Shown one piece after another: positions 36,554 through 47,676 of a DNA stretch of 64,000 nt. The stretch is from Entonaema liquescens (Eukaryota > Ascomycota > Sordariomycetes > Xylariales > Xylariaceae), in contig CADCSX010000006.1 in the NCBI GenBank assembly GCA_902805475.1, positions 1,984,001 to 2,048,000 of the forward strand. Direction: 5' to 3'. Position 1 is the first letter of the stretch. Each line of letters begins with the position of its first letter. Made by a program: the position numbers and the translations under genes. The notes below the pieces were generated by a model. The model was given only the letters and a program-made list of their open reading frames with translations. It did no database searches and was not told the origin of the DNA.

Positions 36554-37668
36554 TCATAAATCGGTCTCCCATGTTTGAAAACCATTGCCCCTCCAGCCCC
36601 AAGCTACGATATAATGGTCCGCTAGAAGATTCCACTCTTCAACTTCATCTAGTCCCTCTAGACTATCGACTCTTTCCTTTTCTTCTTCCGTGATCCACCT
36701 TCGCCATATATCTCTTATAGTCAAGCTCGTTGCAAGCTCGAATCCGGCTTCTTTCAATCGGGACTGCTGCTTGGCAGAGTCTTGGTATGAGTCCAACGTT
36801 GGCATATGTATCCGTCGCGCTGCCAAATTAGATACCATCTGCTTGCCAAAAGAATCATCAGGTTGGATTGGCTCGTAGATAACAATGGCAAGATTTGGTA
36901 TCTTCTCGGCGAAAAACTTAATTACGCCTTGGGCCTCTGCAGTTTCTAGGTAGCATAAGCAACATTCTGATACTAGCACCGTTGGAACATCTGTGCGGAT
37001 GCCACTGAGGGATTCTATGCCGCTATTAAGCAGGGCTCTCAGATCCAATCCGTGGCACCAATATTGACAACTATTGGGTAGGTTTGAACTACTCCAGCCG
37101 TCCTTTTCATTCTGTGGGTTAGGGATGATGTTTCTCAGTTGAGGGGTGGCATTCACAAGCTGTAACTTCTTAGAAGCGATTGCGGGGAAGTCAATCTCAT
37201 GATAGATGAGGCCAGCATGGTTGGGTTGAGAAAAGAGCTTAAAACACCTTGTGTCTGTACCCGCCCCGAGCGAAATAATCTGCCTTTCCTGTGCTGCGGT
37301 GCCGGACAAAAAAGAAGATATCAGTCGATCCAATGCAGCAGTCCGTGTGTAAGTCCCTACCACACAGCCTTAGCACTCGCTAGACCGGAAATTTGGCCTT
37401 CGGACATCTTACCTCGATTTATGATAGGCAGTCTTCTGACAGTGCCACCAACGGACTGGACAAAATACTGAGCGAAAGGGTCTTGTAGGTAACCCAGATC
37501 AACAGCGCTCATACGTGACACGGCAGCATCTGTGTCTGTGCCTTGAATTGTAGTATCGTGGCTGAGGCCGGTAGAAGTTGAGTGACCCCCTCGTCCTCGA
37601 CCACGGCTACGGTGCCCCCCTCTTGAACCCCGGAGAGAGAGGAGATTTGGGATAGACGGAGCAGACAT
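36554..37668 (-). CDS. PPM1: Leucine carboxyl methyltransferase 1 (PP2A methylase), 352 aa
   Basis: SAM-dependent enzyme that methylates the C-terminal leucine of the PP2A catalytic subunit, controlling holoenzyme assembly. Exon 1 37413-37668, intron 56 nt (GTAAGA..GGTAG), exon 2 36554-37356. The N-terminal 40 residues are Arg/Gly-rich and disordered. Then come [25 protein letters not shown] (RXXSAVXLGYXXDPF pattern), [13 protein letters not shown], the SAM motif [15 protein letters not shown] (about 113-127), IYHEIDFP, and [12 protein letters not shown] with the acidic cap, all characteristic of LCMT1. It ends [11 protein letters not shown].. The ATG of MSAPS was chosen because the residues upstream of it start from a non-ATG codon. 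Single-domain length excludes the longer LCMT2/PPM2. Confidence 0.93.
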
Positions 37669-38540
37669 GTGTAGTGATTTATATCGCCGCTGCACGTAAT
37701 GCACATGTAATGTTTGGACGTGACAGATGCGATCGGATTTTAAGAAGCTTGTTGAATGTGATGTAATGGCGCTAAAGGAGATTTCAGGACCGAAGATTCG
37801 GTCCTTATTATTGTAACAACCCCGCGCAGCAGATAGATCAGGTACATAAGCTCAAATCAAATACTCGGCTTTTGAGAAAGCGACGCGATAGGACCAGCGC
37901 TTGTACGTATCTCACTAGGTGCATGTGCAGTACTAGTGCATGTGTATCTGTAGTAGTGCTAGGCGCACTTTATTAGCGAGGTAATGAGGCAGTGCAGAGC
38001 CTAATACCTTACGATCTGGGCGGTGGTTGCCTAGATTTGTGAAGAATACAGAAGTACCTTAGGCATGGAAGTGGCTCACTGTGCTGCCGGCGTTCCGAAG
38101 ATAGCGACCGTTACAAACACTGTATGTAGGTCGCAGCTACTTGCCTAATTCTGTTCTATCTGTCACTAATCTGTCACTAAAGGACATTAAACTACCCATT
38201 TTAGGATTACCTTGCTAGCGCCCTGAGCCTCAAAGTAACAATTACTAACCCGGGATTCGTCATCCTTACGGTGTGAATAGTAGTATACACTGGACTTGCC
38301 TCATCCCGCCTTGAGGATGCTCTTCTAGGACTTACATCTTCTTACTCGACAATTGTCAGGGACTTTTCAGCCCTTCATCCTTTGTCTCATACTACTTCCC
38401 ACACCTTCTTCTCATACAATTTTCTACGACCATTATTCTCGCTCTTTTCTTGGAATCACCTTTTAGTTTACAAATTCTTTAGCTTTTTTTTTGGTCCGTT
38501 TTTTATAGTTTGCCCGTTAAAAGTACACGGACGATCCAAA
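37669..38540. other. Divergent promoter region
   Basis: Between the PPM1 gene and the membrane protein gene. The right 170 nt are pyrimidine-rich (many TTCTT/CCTT tracts), typical of a fungal promoter/5'UTR. No gene seen. Confidence 0.55.
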
Positions 38541-39661
38541 ATGTATCGCGACATTGCGCACGCGGTTTACAAGCGGGGTGAATCCTCAGTGGGAGGCTAC
38601 GAGATGCCCGGCTGGGGTTGGGGTCTCGTGCTACTCGATATCATAGTTTTCTTCCCCTTGTTCATGGTGGTATGTAATTCACGACGCATCATTCGAAAAA
38701 GGCTGCTTGGCTAACGCGTTTCTTCAGGTTAACTATTCCCTCCAACATGTCTTCCCTACACTCGCCATCGTTGAAGACCCGTCTCCTCCGGCTTACGAAC
38801 CCGTCTCGCTGAACGAAGACACCCAATCCCTCGCCGATGATAACGCCCCCGTCGCCGATGAAGCTGCCCGTGGTGGTTCCCAGGCTCGCCTCATCACCTC
38901 GTCCGTCCGTTCAACCTACCGTACTGTAACCGCTATTAGTGGTTTCCGCTCCCTATTCCGTGGTCTCGCTTGCTATTTCGCCTTGACCATCTCAGGCGGC
39001 TTCGTCTTCGGCGTCCTATCTAACACGTTTGTACCTTCTCTTCTTGCGGCACCGATCTCTGCCTTGGCTCTCGTACAACTCTACACGGCATGGACACACA
39101 TCGTCATCTCCGCGCCAAGCTCCAAGACTTTCTGGCAGCGCCTTCCCCTTCAAGAAGGCGTTCCAGGCTACTGCTCTCCCAGTTGTCATGTTCTTCTTCG
39201 CCAAGGAGCTTTCTGCCTTCGTCCCGAAGATGCTTGCGTACGGCATGTCCATGAACTTGCCCGACCCGAAGCAGCCTGGTGTGATTCCTGAGGGCGACAG
39301 GAACGACATTTGGAAGGGAGTTCTAGTTCTTCTCCTGGCTCTAACCATGAACGTCTTCCTTGTCATCCCTACCCAAGTTATTCTTACCCGAGTCCAGGCA
39401 TCCATCCTTCCCGATGAGGATGATACTATCGTGCCTTTCGACCGCTCGTTCCAGGGTAAGGTGGAGCCTGCTATTGTTGGTGGTAAGGGCTTTGTCACAG
39501 TTAAGGACGCTTGGGATTCGTTCCCCCGCGCCTCGTGGGTCCGACTTGTGAAGTTATACGTCAAGATCTACGCAGCCGGTCTGGTCCTTGGCCTCCTTTG
39601 GATGGCTGTTGTCATTCCCGAGGTGCTGCTTATCACAAGCCGCAGCAAGAAGATTGAGTAA
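38541..39661 (+). CDS. Fungal membrane protein, 2 exons, about 353 aa; frame broken at a C run
   Basis: Exon 1 (38541-38669) encodes MYRDIAHAVYKRGESSVGGYE and a first hydrophobic segment; intron 38670-38727 (GTATGT..TTCAG); exon 2 38728-39661. There are about five membrane segments: WGWGLVLLDIIVFFPLFMV, FALTISGGFVFGVL, a segment around AAPISALALVQLY, VLVLLLALTMNVFLVIPTQVIL and LVLGLLWMAVVIPEVLLI. Between them lies a Pro/Glu-rich loop. At CCCC (39145-39148) the frame jumps from ..FWQRLP to FKKAFQATALPVVMFF; one C fewer restores a continuous 353-codon protein. Other than membership of a conserved fungal membrane family, function is not recognised. Confidence 0.78.
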
Positions 39662-41104
39662 ACCGACTTAGCTTGTTAAGTAGCTACATAATTCGACTTT
39701 GCTACTCGCTTTGGTGTTAACCTAGCCGGTTATTTTGGTGGGTATCTACCTGCTGACTCTTGGTGACTTGGAAAGATAGTGAGAGATTGGAGAGTCTAGA
39801 TTTATATTTTGGGTAAAATGGGCAATGTGCTGTACTATATCCTATCCGTGAGACTTGGGTAGTCAACTATGAGATAACGAAAAGAGTTGGTCATATCTTA
39901 GGTTCAATCGAACCGTCCATGCACAGAACAATACCTTTTCAATTCCAATTTTTTGATGAATTCTAGTTTCTTTTGTGAGGCTCAGCCCATAATAAATAAG
40001 ATATCCTATGCTAGTCTAATGTTCTTGAAAACGGGTGGCATTTCAATTGAGGTATCGTGATCCTAGCAGCTGATTTATGTTTTTGATATGTGTCCTATTA
40101 AACTCATTGTACCGATAACTACTTCCTTCTTATACTATGATATAAATGTGTAAGGTACTTTAGGTTCGTACTTGTTATAAATGACTTCGATTTATTTAGT
40201 AGGCTAACTTTATTCAAGCTTTGGTGATTGGATTTTGAAAGTTTTGAGGGATTCTAAACACGTTTTACTAAGTCACATCTGTTTGTTGTATTGGCTGAAA
40301 CCATCGTGATCCAAGCCGATGTTCCACACATTAGAGTTACTTGATACAGTACCTACAGCGATTCGATCAATTTCTTCGAGCTCTGACGTAGGTAGAGTTA
40401 CAAATTCAATATCCATTGCCCAATTAATTCGAGCTATGACCTGATTTAAAGTTTACACGTCATAGGTACCTGCCCTACGGGAAACCGTGTAGCTCTTGCC
40501 TCGGTGAATTCTGCCGCTTTGACTGATTTCCAGGCAACCTTGACCGCCCCAGGACGTGTATAAATATCTAGCCTCCCCTCCCATCTTCTTAGATTTCTTT
40601 TTTCCTTTTCTTCTTCATACTTACCTTGTCCGAAGAGTCCTTGCTCAAGAATAAGGACTCTTAAGGGGAAAGACCTGCATTGCACAGCGTGGAGTCGACC
40701 CTCTTCTATTATCCCTCGTGGATCGTAGCGGGCGCAATTTTTGCTCTCTTTCAACTCTTTTGATTTTCATTATGATCGATGCCTTGCTGCATCTCCATGA
40801 AGAAGATCCTGTTTGCATTTGGTGTTTGCTTAATTTTGACTACAGGGGTCGATTGCACCTGCTATCTCATGTCTCAGGTTTGGTTCTTATCAAACAGATA
40901 AGATAGAATCACGTCACGTAGGTCTGCAGATGTAACTGGAAGCGTGTATTGCAAATAAATTCACATTTCCTAGGTATTCTATTACTACCTATTACTACCT
41001 ATTGCTACATAAGCCCAAACCTTTTACGCTGCCATTTCCATGTTCCCAAGGGCAGTAACTTTATCTACCTTACACCATATCACTCCGATATCCTGCCAAT
41101 CCCA
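39662..41104. other. 1.4-kb intergenic region between convergent genes
   Basis: No supported gene; a 102-codon minus-strand ORF at 40446-40754 lacks domains. A 10-nt tandem (ATTACTACCT, about three copies) is at 40981-41006. Confidence 0.55.
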
Positions 41105-42335
41105 TTAGAGTATTTCTAATATTGGTTTCTTTTGATGACGTCTTGAGTCCTCCAACCATTTTTCTATCTTTTCCGAGCCATATCTTAACTCCATAATTAG
41201 CAAGCTAAACTCATCGACGTCCTCAGGTTTCATATCGTATAGTAGCTTGTCTGTCCGCTGTGTAGAGATGAGCACCGTAGTAGCCTCACGACATGCTTTA
41301 GACCAGGCGTATGCCGACGTTGCGTCCCACAGGCGGCCATGCATCGTATTGGGCACTCGTCCCGGACACTCGCTCCACCCGCGCTTCATATAAATATACG
41401 TCTCTTGAATGTAGTTAGCAACGAGCCACGTGCGCCGCGTGCTTTCGACGAGGATCCAGGCATTCCAGAGTATGGCATCTTCATCATTGGCGGGGACGGA
41501 ACAGGATGCTGCAATATCGGCAAGGAAACGCGCCGGTTGAGTTAAGCTCTTCTTTGTGCTATCGAGGAGTTGCTGCGTCCAAAGGAAGAGCGTGGGAATC
41601 AGTGCCTCAGCTTGGGCCCTCATACGTATGTCGCCGTCGAGAAGACGAATTGTCTGATACGTCAATAGCGACTGGACGCGACATATATGATCAAATGTTT
41701 TCATTGTTTCACCTGCCATCGGCGGAGCATCAAAAGTTTGGTCTACCAGCAGTTGCGTGACGCGGTCCTCCAGTACACGAGCTGTTGTTGCCCTCGTTTC
41801 AGTATTGCTACACGATGTCATATGATATAGAGCTATAGCTGAATGCGCATCTTGCACGCAACGCGGCATTTTATCACGGTACAGCTGATGGTGGTGTAAC
41901 GGGCTGCTACCGTCTGTCACCCATCGTCGCAGCCAATCCTGGACGCTGTCAATGAACCGCTGAAGCATGCGGTCCTGAGTAAGCACGTTCATATATAGAA
42001 TGCAACGATGTGTTGATCTGGTGAACTATCTGTTCCGAAATTGCAACTAGTTCCGATTGCGTTAGCTGTAGCGGACCGAAGCCTATGTCACCGGCCTCTA
42101 TCCGGTCGCTACCATGGCCAATCATAGGCAGCGGGTTTGCGGACCCTCCGGCGGGTGCGGAAGGCATTGCGGCCGCCGCATCCGCATCTAAGTGGAGGTT
42201 GTTACTTGGTCGGGCCGGTGGATATACACAAGGGATTCCTTTGTTAGCACAACGTCGGCACGCCGGTACGGCCTTGGTACATTGTCGTTTTGATTTGGTA
42301 CAGCCAACACAGGCCCTTCGCCAGATGGAAGCCAT
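41105..42335 (-). CDS. Zn2Cys6 transcription factor, about 400 aa; internal frame change
   Basis: Fungal binuclear-cluster regulator. The N-terminus has Cys at 9, 12, 19, 26, 29 and 36 (CVGCTKSKRQC..CRRCANKGIPC), the GAL4-type DNA-binding domain, followed by a basic/proline linker. The C-terminal part (MNVLTQDRMLQRFIDSVQDWLRRWV onward) is helical, as in regulators linked to secondary metabolism. The two parts are in different frames, overlapping at 41949-41992. Either a short intron (candidate GTTCAC donor, ACTCAG acceptor ending before GACCGCATG) or a lost AT in the ATATAT run at 41991-41996 joins them; the latter gives SIYMNVLTQDRM. Divergent from the SDR gene, with which it shares a 494-bp promoter, so local regulation is likely. 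Confidence 0.8.
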
Positions 42336-42829
42336 AATCGAATAGCAATTTATTTCTTAGCGGGTTTCCCTTAAAGTTCTATAACTACACATCAAACTAA
42401 GAGATCTCGCAAATATCTGACGTGAACACGATAAAAATAAAGCCAATAGGACTTTATTTGTCAGCCCGCAACAGCGGAGAAATGTGGATACAATTACTAT
42501 AAACGGAAGATATTACGGACTTGGCCAATGGAAGCTGCGGAAAATAGGGGGGAAACACACCCGCAATCCCACGACATAAGCTGCGGGACGGGCACTGGCG
42601 ACCCCGAGGTCCAGCTTTGGATGATACTCGGGTAGTTTATAAGTGGTGACATCAAATTCAAATTACATATATATAACAAAGACGTATCCCATACATTTAT
42701 TCGTCTCCCACCTCGTTAGCATTCAAATCTCTGTCAAAACAAGTCGAAATAACAGCACTTTGTATACCTAACTATATCGCCAAACCACGTCTAAACACAT
42801 ACTTGTGCACCAGATTCAATTTAGCAACC
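42336..42829. promoter_or_regulatory. Divergent promoter of the Zn2Cys6 factor and the SDR
   Basis: 494 bp between start codons. It contains a CCAAT box (42525-42529) and two copies of AAGCTGCGG (42532-42540 and 42578-42586), with a CGG core of the kind Zn2Cys6 proteins bind. A CCCGCA between them (about 42560-42565) is an opposing half-site candidate. A TATATATAA-like element lies at 42668-42676. Assignment to the adjacent regulator is inference. Confidence 0.45.
42668..42676 (+). promoter_or_regulatory. Candidate TATA box of the SDR gene
   Basis: TATATATAA motif about 155 nt before the SDR start codon, a usual fungal spacing. Confidence 0.45.
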
Positions 42830-43928
42830 ATGTCTATAGATATGAGCTCAATGGGTGCGAACATAACACCAACTTACCATAAGACTGTTTATCCAACCAT
42901 CACTCCTACCCGCCCCGAGCTCTCGCAAGTAGGAAAAACAGTCTTAATCACAGGCGCTTCGGCTGGTATCGGCTACCATATTGCGAAGTCCTACGTGCAG
43001 GCTAAAGCAGATAAAGTCATCCTCCTCGGCCGACGAGTGGACAAAATCAAGGGTGCCGCCGAAACTCTAAATGCAGAGGGCCAGGGCACCAAGGTGATTG
43101 GTATCTCATGCGATATTGGTAGTCCTGTTGCCGTTGCCGAGCTCTGGGGTCGCCTTGCCGGCGAAGGAACGCGCGTCGATGTCCTAGTGCTCAACGCAGC
43201 CACTTCGGGCTTCGTGAAGCCGTTGATGGAGCAGGGTACGAAGGGCGTTTGGGAGGCGTACGACTTCAATGTGCGCGCGCAGTTTGACATGACGGAGAGG
43301 TTCTACAAGCAGGAGCTGGGCGCTGGTAGCAAAAAGGTAATGCATTTCTTACATAACACATACATCCCAAGCCCAATTTATTACATATTTTATTAACTTC
43401 AAGGGGGGAAATAGTATCTTATTCATGTGTCAACTGCCGCAACACATCACTTTGAGACTACGGCGGCAATGCCGACCTACTCGATGACAAAGCACGCAGG
43501 TGCGCTCACATTGCAACTCCTGGCTGCATTTGACATCCCCAAGGAGGATATGCAAGTCGTCATCTTCCACCCTGGTGCCATCTTCACCGAGGCTTGTGAG
43601 AAGCTCGGATATACTGAGGAATCCGAACCTTGGGAGAGCGGTATGTTATGTCTTGACTATATTTCTCCCTCTCTTGTTCCTAAATATCAACTGGAGGAGT
43701 GAAAGGTGTATAAGTGAATTGATATAACTAACGTAACATGTTATAGGTTCGCTCCCCGGTGGCTTCGCCGTCTGGGCGGCTACTCCCGAGGCTGAGTTCA
43801 TTCACGGCAGGTTCGTATGGGCTGCATGGGACGTCGACGAGCTGAGGAGCGGAGATCTGGGGAAGCGTCTCAGGGAGGACCCGAACTTCTTGAGGTATGG
43901 TGTAAATGGTCTCGGAGGAGGCAGATAG
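42830..43928 (+). CDS. Short-chain dehydrogenase/reductase, 3 exons, 304 aa
   Basis: Classical SDR. Exons 42830-43336, 43415-43640 and 43747-43928; introns 78 and 106 nt, phases 0 and 1. The cofactor motif TGASAGIG is at residues 41-48, with LGRR after the second strand (an Arg pair suggesting NADP), CDIGS, LVLNAA (the NNAG position, here NAA), catalytic Ser175 in IHVSTAATHH, and YSMTK with Tyr191/Lys195. HPGAIFTE follows. Three ATGs lie close together at the start; the first after the upstream non-ATG run was chosen. It sits between a divergent Zn2Cys6 regulator and a convergent P450, suggesting a small catabolic, detoxifying or biosynthetic cluster. Substrate unknown. Confidence 0.9.
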
Positions 43929-44269
43929 ACGGACGGTCGTGAGTAAAAGGGGAACAAATCTTGCATCTTAATTATGAAATCTCAGGGATTGGGGGTTTTA
44001 GGCGATGGAAATGCTCATGGATTAGTCTCGGTTGCAACTTTTACGCGTATCCGTACTCCAATCAATCTTTACTGGCGTCTTTTCCACGCTTACTGTTTCT
44101 GCAATATATGAATCGGGTTCGTGTCACCTATATCTGTGAAGACTTGTACTCGAAAACAGATAAATAGACAAATACGACGGGAACTAATATGTGAAGCTGC
44201 GTGTCATAATACGTAATTTAGATATCGATTACACATTAACGATCATGTCCAGACCGTACCATATGCGCA
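43929..44269. other. Convergent intergenic region between SDR and P450
   Basis: 341 nt holding both 3' ends. A 68-codon ORF here has no support. Confidence 0.5.
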
Positions 44270-46001
44270 TCACCACCCATCCACAATCGTAGCATAGACT
44301 TGCATCCCCTTCACCGGTCTGGCAGTGATGCCGCCTCTGATCTCTATCTTCCGCTCGTCCTCTTCCTCCTTGTTCTTTAACGAGAACTCAAAGCGACCGA
44401 CCCAAGACGCCAACAGGCAAGCGAACTCGGCCTTTGCGAAGGACAGACCGATACAACTCCTCGGCCCGTGGAGGAACGTCAGGAACGCGTAGTTGCTCGT
44501 CGCACCGCCGCTGGCCGCCCTCTTGTCGTCGGGCCCCTTCGGCATCCACCGCTCCGGGTTGAACTCGTGCGCGTCGGGCCCCCACATGCTCTTGTCGAAG
44601 TTCGTCGCCCACGGCGATATCGCAATCATGGTTCCCTTGGGCACCACGTGGCCCGCAATCGTGGTGTCCCGGACGGCCTCGCGTAGCGTGAACGGCACCG
44701 GCGCGTAGTAGCGCAGGATCTCGCTGCACACCGCGTTCAGGTACGGCATGTGGTCAATGTCGAGACTGGTGACTTCGCGGTCCGAGTCGATCGGTGGGAG
44801 CCTCTCGCGGATTTCGGCACGCAGCCGGTTCTGGATATCCGGGTTTTTCGAAAGCATGTAGATGCCCCACGTCATCGCGGTAGCCGTCGTTTCGTGGCCG
44901 GCCGCTAGGAAAGTCATTAACTGGTCGACGAGGTTCTCCTCTGTAAAACCACCGGACTCTAAGGCGACGGAGAGGATGTCGCGTTCTTTGAGTTCGTTGC
45001 GTGCTAACTTCTCTTTCTTTTCCCGGATTAGGTCCCGACATATACTTCTAATCTTCCTTGCTGCTGCGTATACGTTGACATTACGTTCGATAGGGAGCTT
45101 AGACAATACCCACTCTGGAATAAATAGCGCCAGAAGGGAGAGAATCTGGCCTTGCCTAGAAACCTTGAACACGCTTCGATATGTCTGATTGAGTTCGTTT
45201 TCGGGATCTTGGATCGCACCGAAATTCCTTCCGAGACCTGATGTACCAATGATGTCCAGCGTCGCACGAGATCCCCAAACACTGACGTCTATGACTCCTG
45301 TCTTCTTAGCCTTCTCAGGGTCTTGCACGGAGGTTTCGTTTTGCGCATCGCCGATGATGCTACTGGTCATAGCCTGGACACATTCGCGGCCCTTCTGCCA
45401 AAAACTCGGGTAGAGCTCCTTAACGTGCCGGAATGCAAAGGCCGGCAAGAGGTTTCTACGCTGAAACTTGTGCTCGTCACCTTCGGCTAGAAGTATACCT
45501 ACGCCTAGAAGACGGCTGAGACCAAACCGAACGTTAGAAGGCTTTGCGAAATCATAACTCTTCGTCACTAAGAGATCCGCTAAGGCTTTGGGTCCTGTAG
45601 CAAGGAGACGTTCCGTGTTGAAAAGGAAACGATATCGGATGAGACCGTCATTGGGAATATTGGCAACCCTTGGATGATGTATTAGGAGGATAGTACAAGA
45701 AATATTTTGGGTATGTATGTGCTTACCATTCTCTCATAGGTATACCCGTAGGTTTCTCTCTTATTTCTTGAAATTGACCGTTGATCCAAGAGCCGCCCTT
45801 CGGTTCCGGTAGGTGACGTAGCGGGGAAAAGTAATTGGGGTACAGAAACACTTTCCAAAAGCCCACGAAGAAAGACTGTAGGATCCATGCTGAGACAAAG
45901 GTGCCAAGGAACTGTGATGTGCTCCATGGTAGCTGACGGGATGTGATAAAATAAGATGCAATAAGAGATATGGCAGAGACGAACTGCCAAGGAAACTGCA
46001 T
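44270..46001 (-). CDS. Microsomal cytochrome P450 monooxygenase, 2 exons, 557 aa
   Basis: Exon 1 (45727-46001) encodes two N-terminal hydrophobic segments (about 5-50) and the proline hinge LRHLPEPKGGSW. Intron 45669-45726 (58 nt, GTAAGC..CCAAG) joins into WVANIPNDGLIRYRFLFN; exon 2 is 44270-45668. Signatures: LLAEGDEHKFQRRNLLPAF (helix C), oxygen-binding AGHETT (348-353), ExxR in EILR (408-411), FNPERW (461-466) and the heme loop FLHGPRSCIG with Cys497 as ligand. All key residues are present. The GILLAEGDEHKFQRR region resembles CYP3/CYP5-like fungal families found in many metabolite clusters. The upstream extension in the same frame has no ATG before MQFPWQF. Redox partner would be the general P450 reductase. 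Substrate unknown. Confidence 0.94.
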
Positions 46002-47676
46002 CGTGAATATTGTGTATATATGCACAGATATTGTAGCTGGTATTTTTCGATTACCAGTCCTCGAACAGGTACGCAATGCCAGGAAACTATAGAGTTATAT
46101 GTAATATAAAGGCGAACGTGACCTCGAGTCGCAGGTCTTATTAAACGGACGGATCAAGGGTGAGCCGAACCAAAAGCCATGCGCTATGTACCAAAGCCGA
46201 TCCTACAAACGTCCAATGTATGTCGTTGGTGAACTTATACTAAAACTTATACTAAGGTAGGAGTGCGGAGTTTATATAAATGACCGTATTACCTGATCTA
46301 ATTGTTATGACATGATAACTGAAGTGGAAAGTATCAAAAATGTCCGGAGCCCGTCTAAACCGTAGCGACCCTCTTTATTTAACGACAAGGGCTTTTGATT
46401 ACTGTTAGCCTGTTATTTGTTAAGGATGGTATGGGGATGGGATCTCAGATGATCTGGTGGAAACGGGGTGAAGCGAAACCGAGACTGGTCCGGCCCACCA
46501 ACTAGAATTTGAAACTTGCTTGGACTTGCGGGTAAAAGCTACAGGGATTCTGGGATTCTAGGATTTGACTTGATGTTCTACAGAAACTATATTGGACATT
46601 GGACAGGAGCGGCTGAAAACCTCTCATCATTTGTCTGCCTAAAGATGATTTCTTAAGAGAGAACGCGTAAGATGCTTCATCATCCTTTTAGATTCTCCTA
46701 TTTTAGATTCTCCTATGTTGTATCACTTATTAATTAACAGTCCGAATGCGAATCTGATTCACTTACAAGCCGGGCGAGTCCGGCAATACGCAGCCGGAGA
46801 GATTTGAGCAATTAAGAATAATAACCTGAAACTTTGATAGGTGATAGGTGATAGGTAGATGGAGCTGTCATGATGACTTGAATACTTTATCGGGCTAGGC
46901 TAATAAGTAATTGAAGACGAAGTCCATTCTATATTCGGATAGATTCTACGATGTCATTACCCACGTGGCTAACCGACCTTCTGGACTTATGACTTATACC
47001 TATGGCTATAGGTCGGCAAGGATATTAGAGGATAGGAGCTCTCATTACTTGAGTCGGGATAAGGACAAGAGTCTTAAAAGCCGTAGCATCCACACAATAC
47101 GACGAACTACACTATCTAATAAATTTACAGGGATCTATCAAATAATAATTATTGACGATTTCATTGGCTCATCCGTATGTCTTTATTCTATACCGAATGT
47201 ACATAGTAGTAAAAATTATTATCTCATAAAAGTTGAAGCTTAACACAAAACTTGCAAAGAGCAATAAACAAACCACGAGCCGACATCAAGATACTACGAT
47301 CTATCTAGATAAATATATCTACTTACGTTCATATTCTCAAGTCAGTAATTACGTCTATCAACGTAGCCGCACGACATCTACCGGCATTGGATCGTGTGCA
47401 TCCACCCACAAGTGTCTCACGCGATTTCTTCTAATATAGAGAAATATGTATTCTCCAAGCTCATTGGGTAAGATAAGTAAAACGATGGCGCGCGAGCTAC
47501 CGACGTGCATTCCTATGCGAGGTTTGTCATCGCAGCCAGCCGAAGTTGGATGCATTCTCCCTTCAGTAGGTAACATAACGTAGCAAACCAACGATATTAC
47601 GGGTAGACCTTTTCACAACATTTCGTGATACTATACGTAACATTTCTATAACCGTTAGTTGCACCATAACTCGAAG
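46002..47676. other. 1.7-kb intergenic region
   Basis: Shared upstream region of the P450 and the 6PGDH-like gene. Two unsupported plus-strand ORFs lie at 46911-47439. A 15-nt direct repeat (TTTTAGATTCTCCTA) is at 46686-46715. No gene seen. Confidence 0.55.

Noticed and set aside
46911..47439. Two plus-strand ORFs upstream of the 6PGDH-like gene
   Set aside because: AT-rich, no domain, no splice structure.
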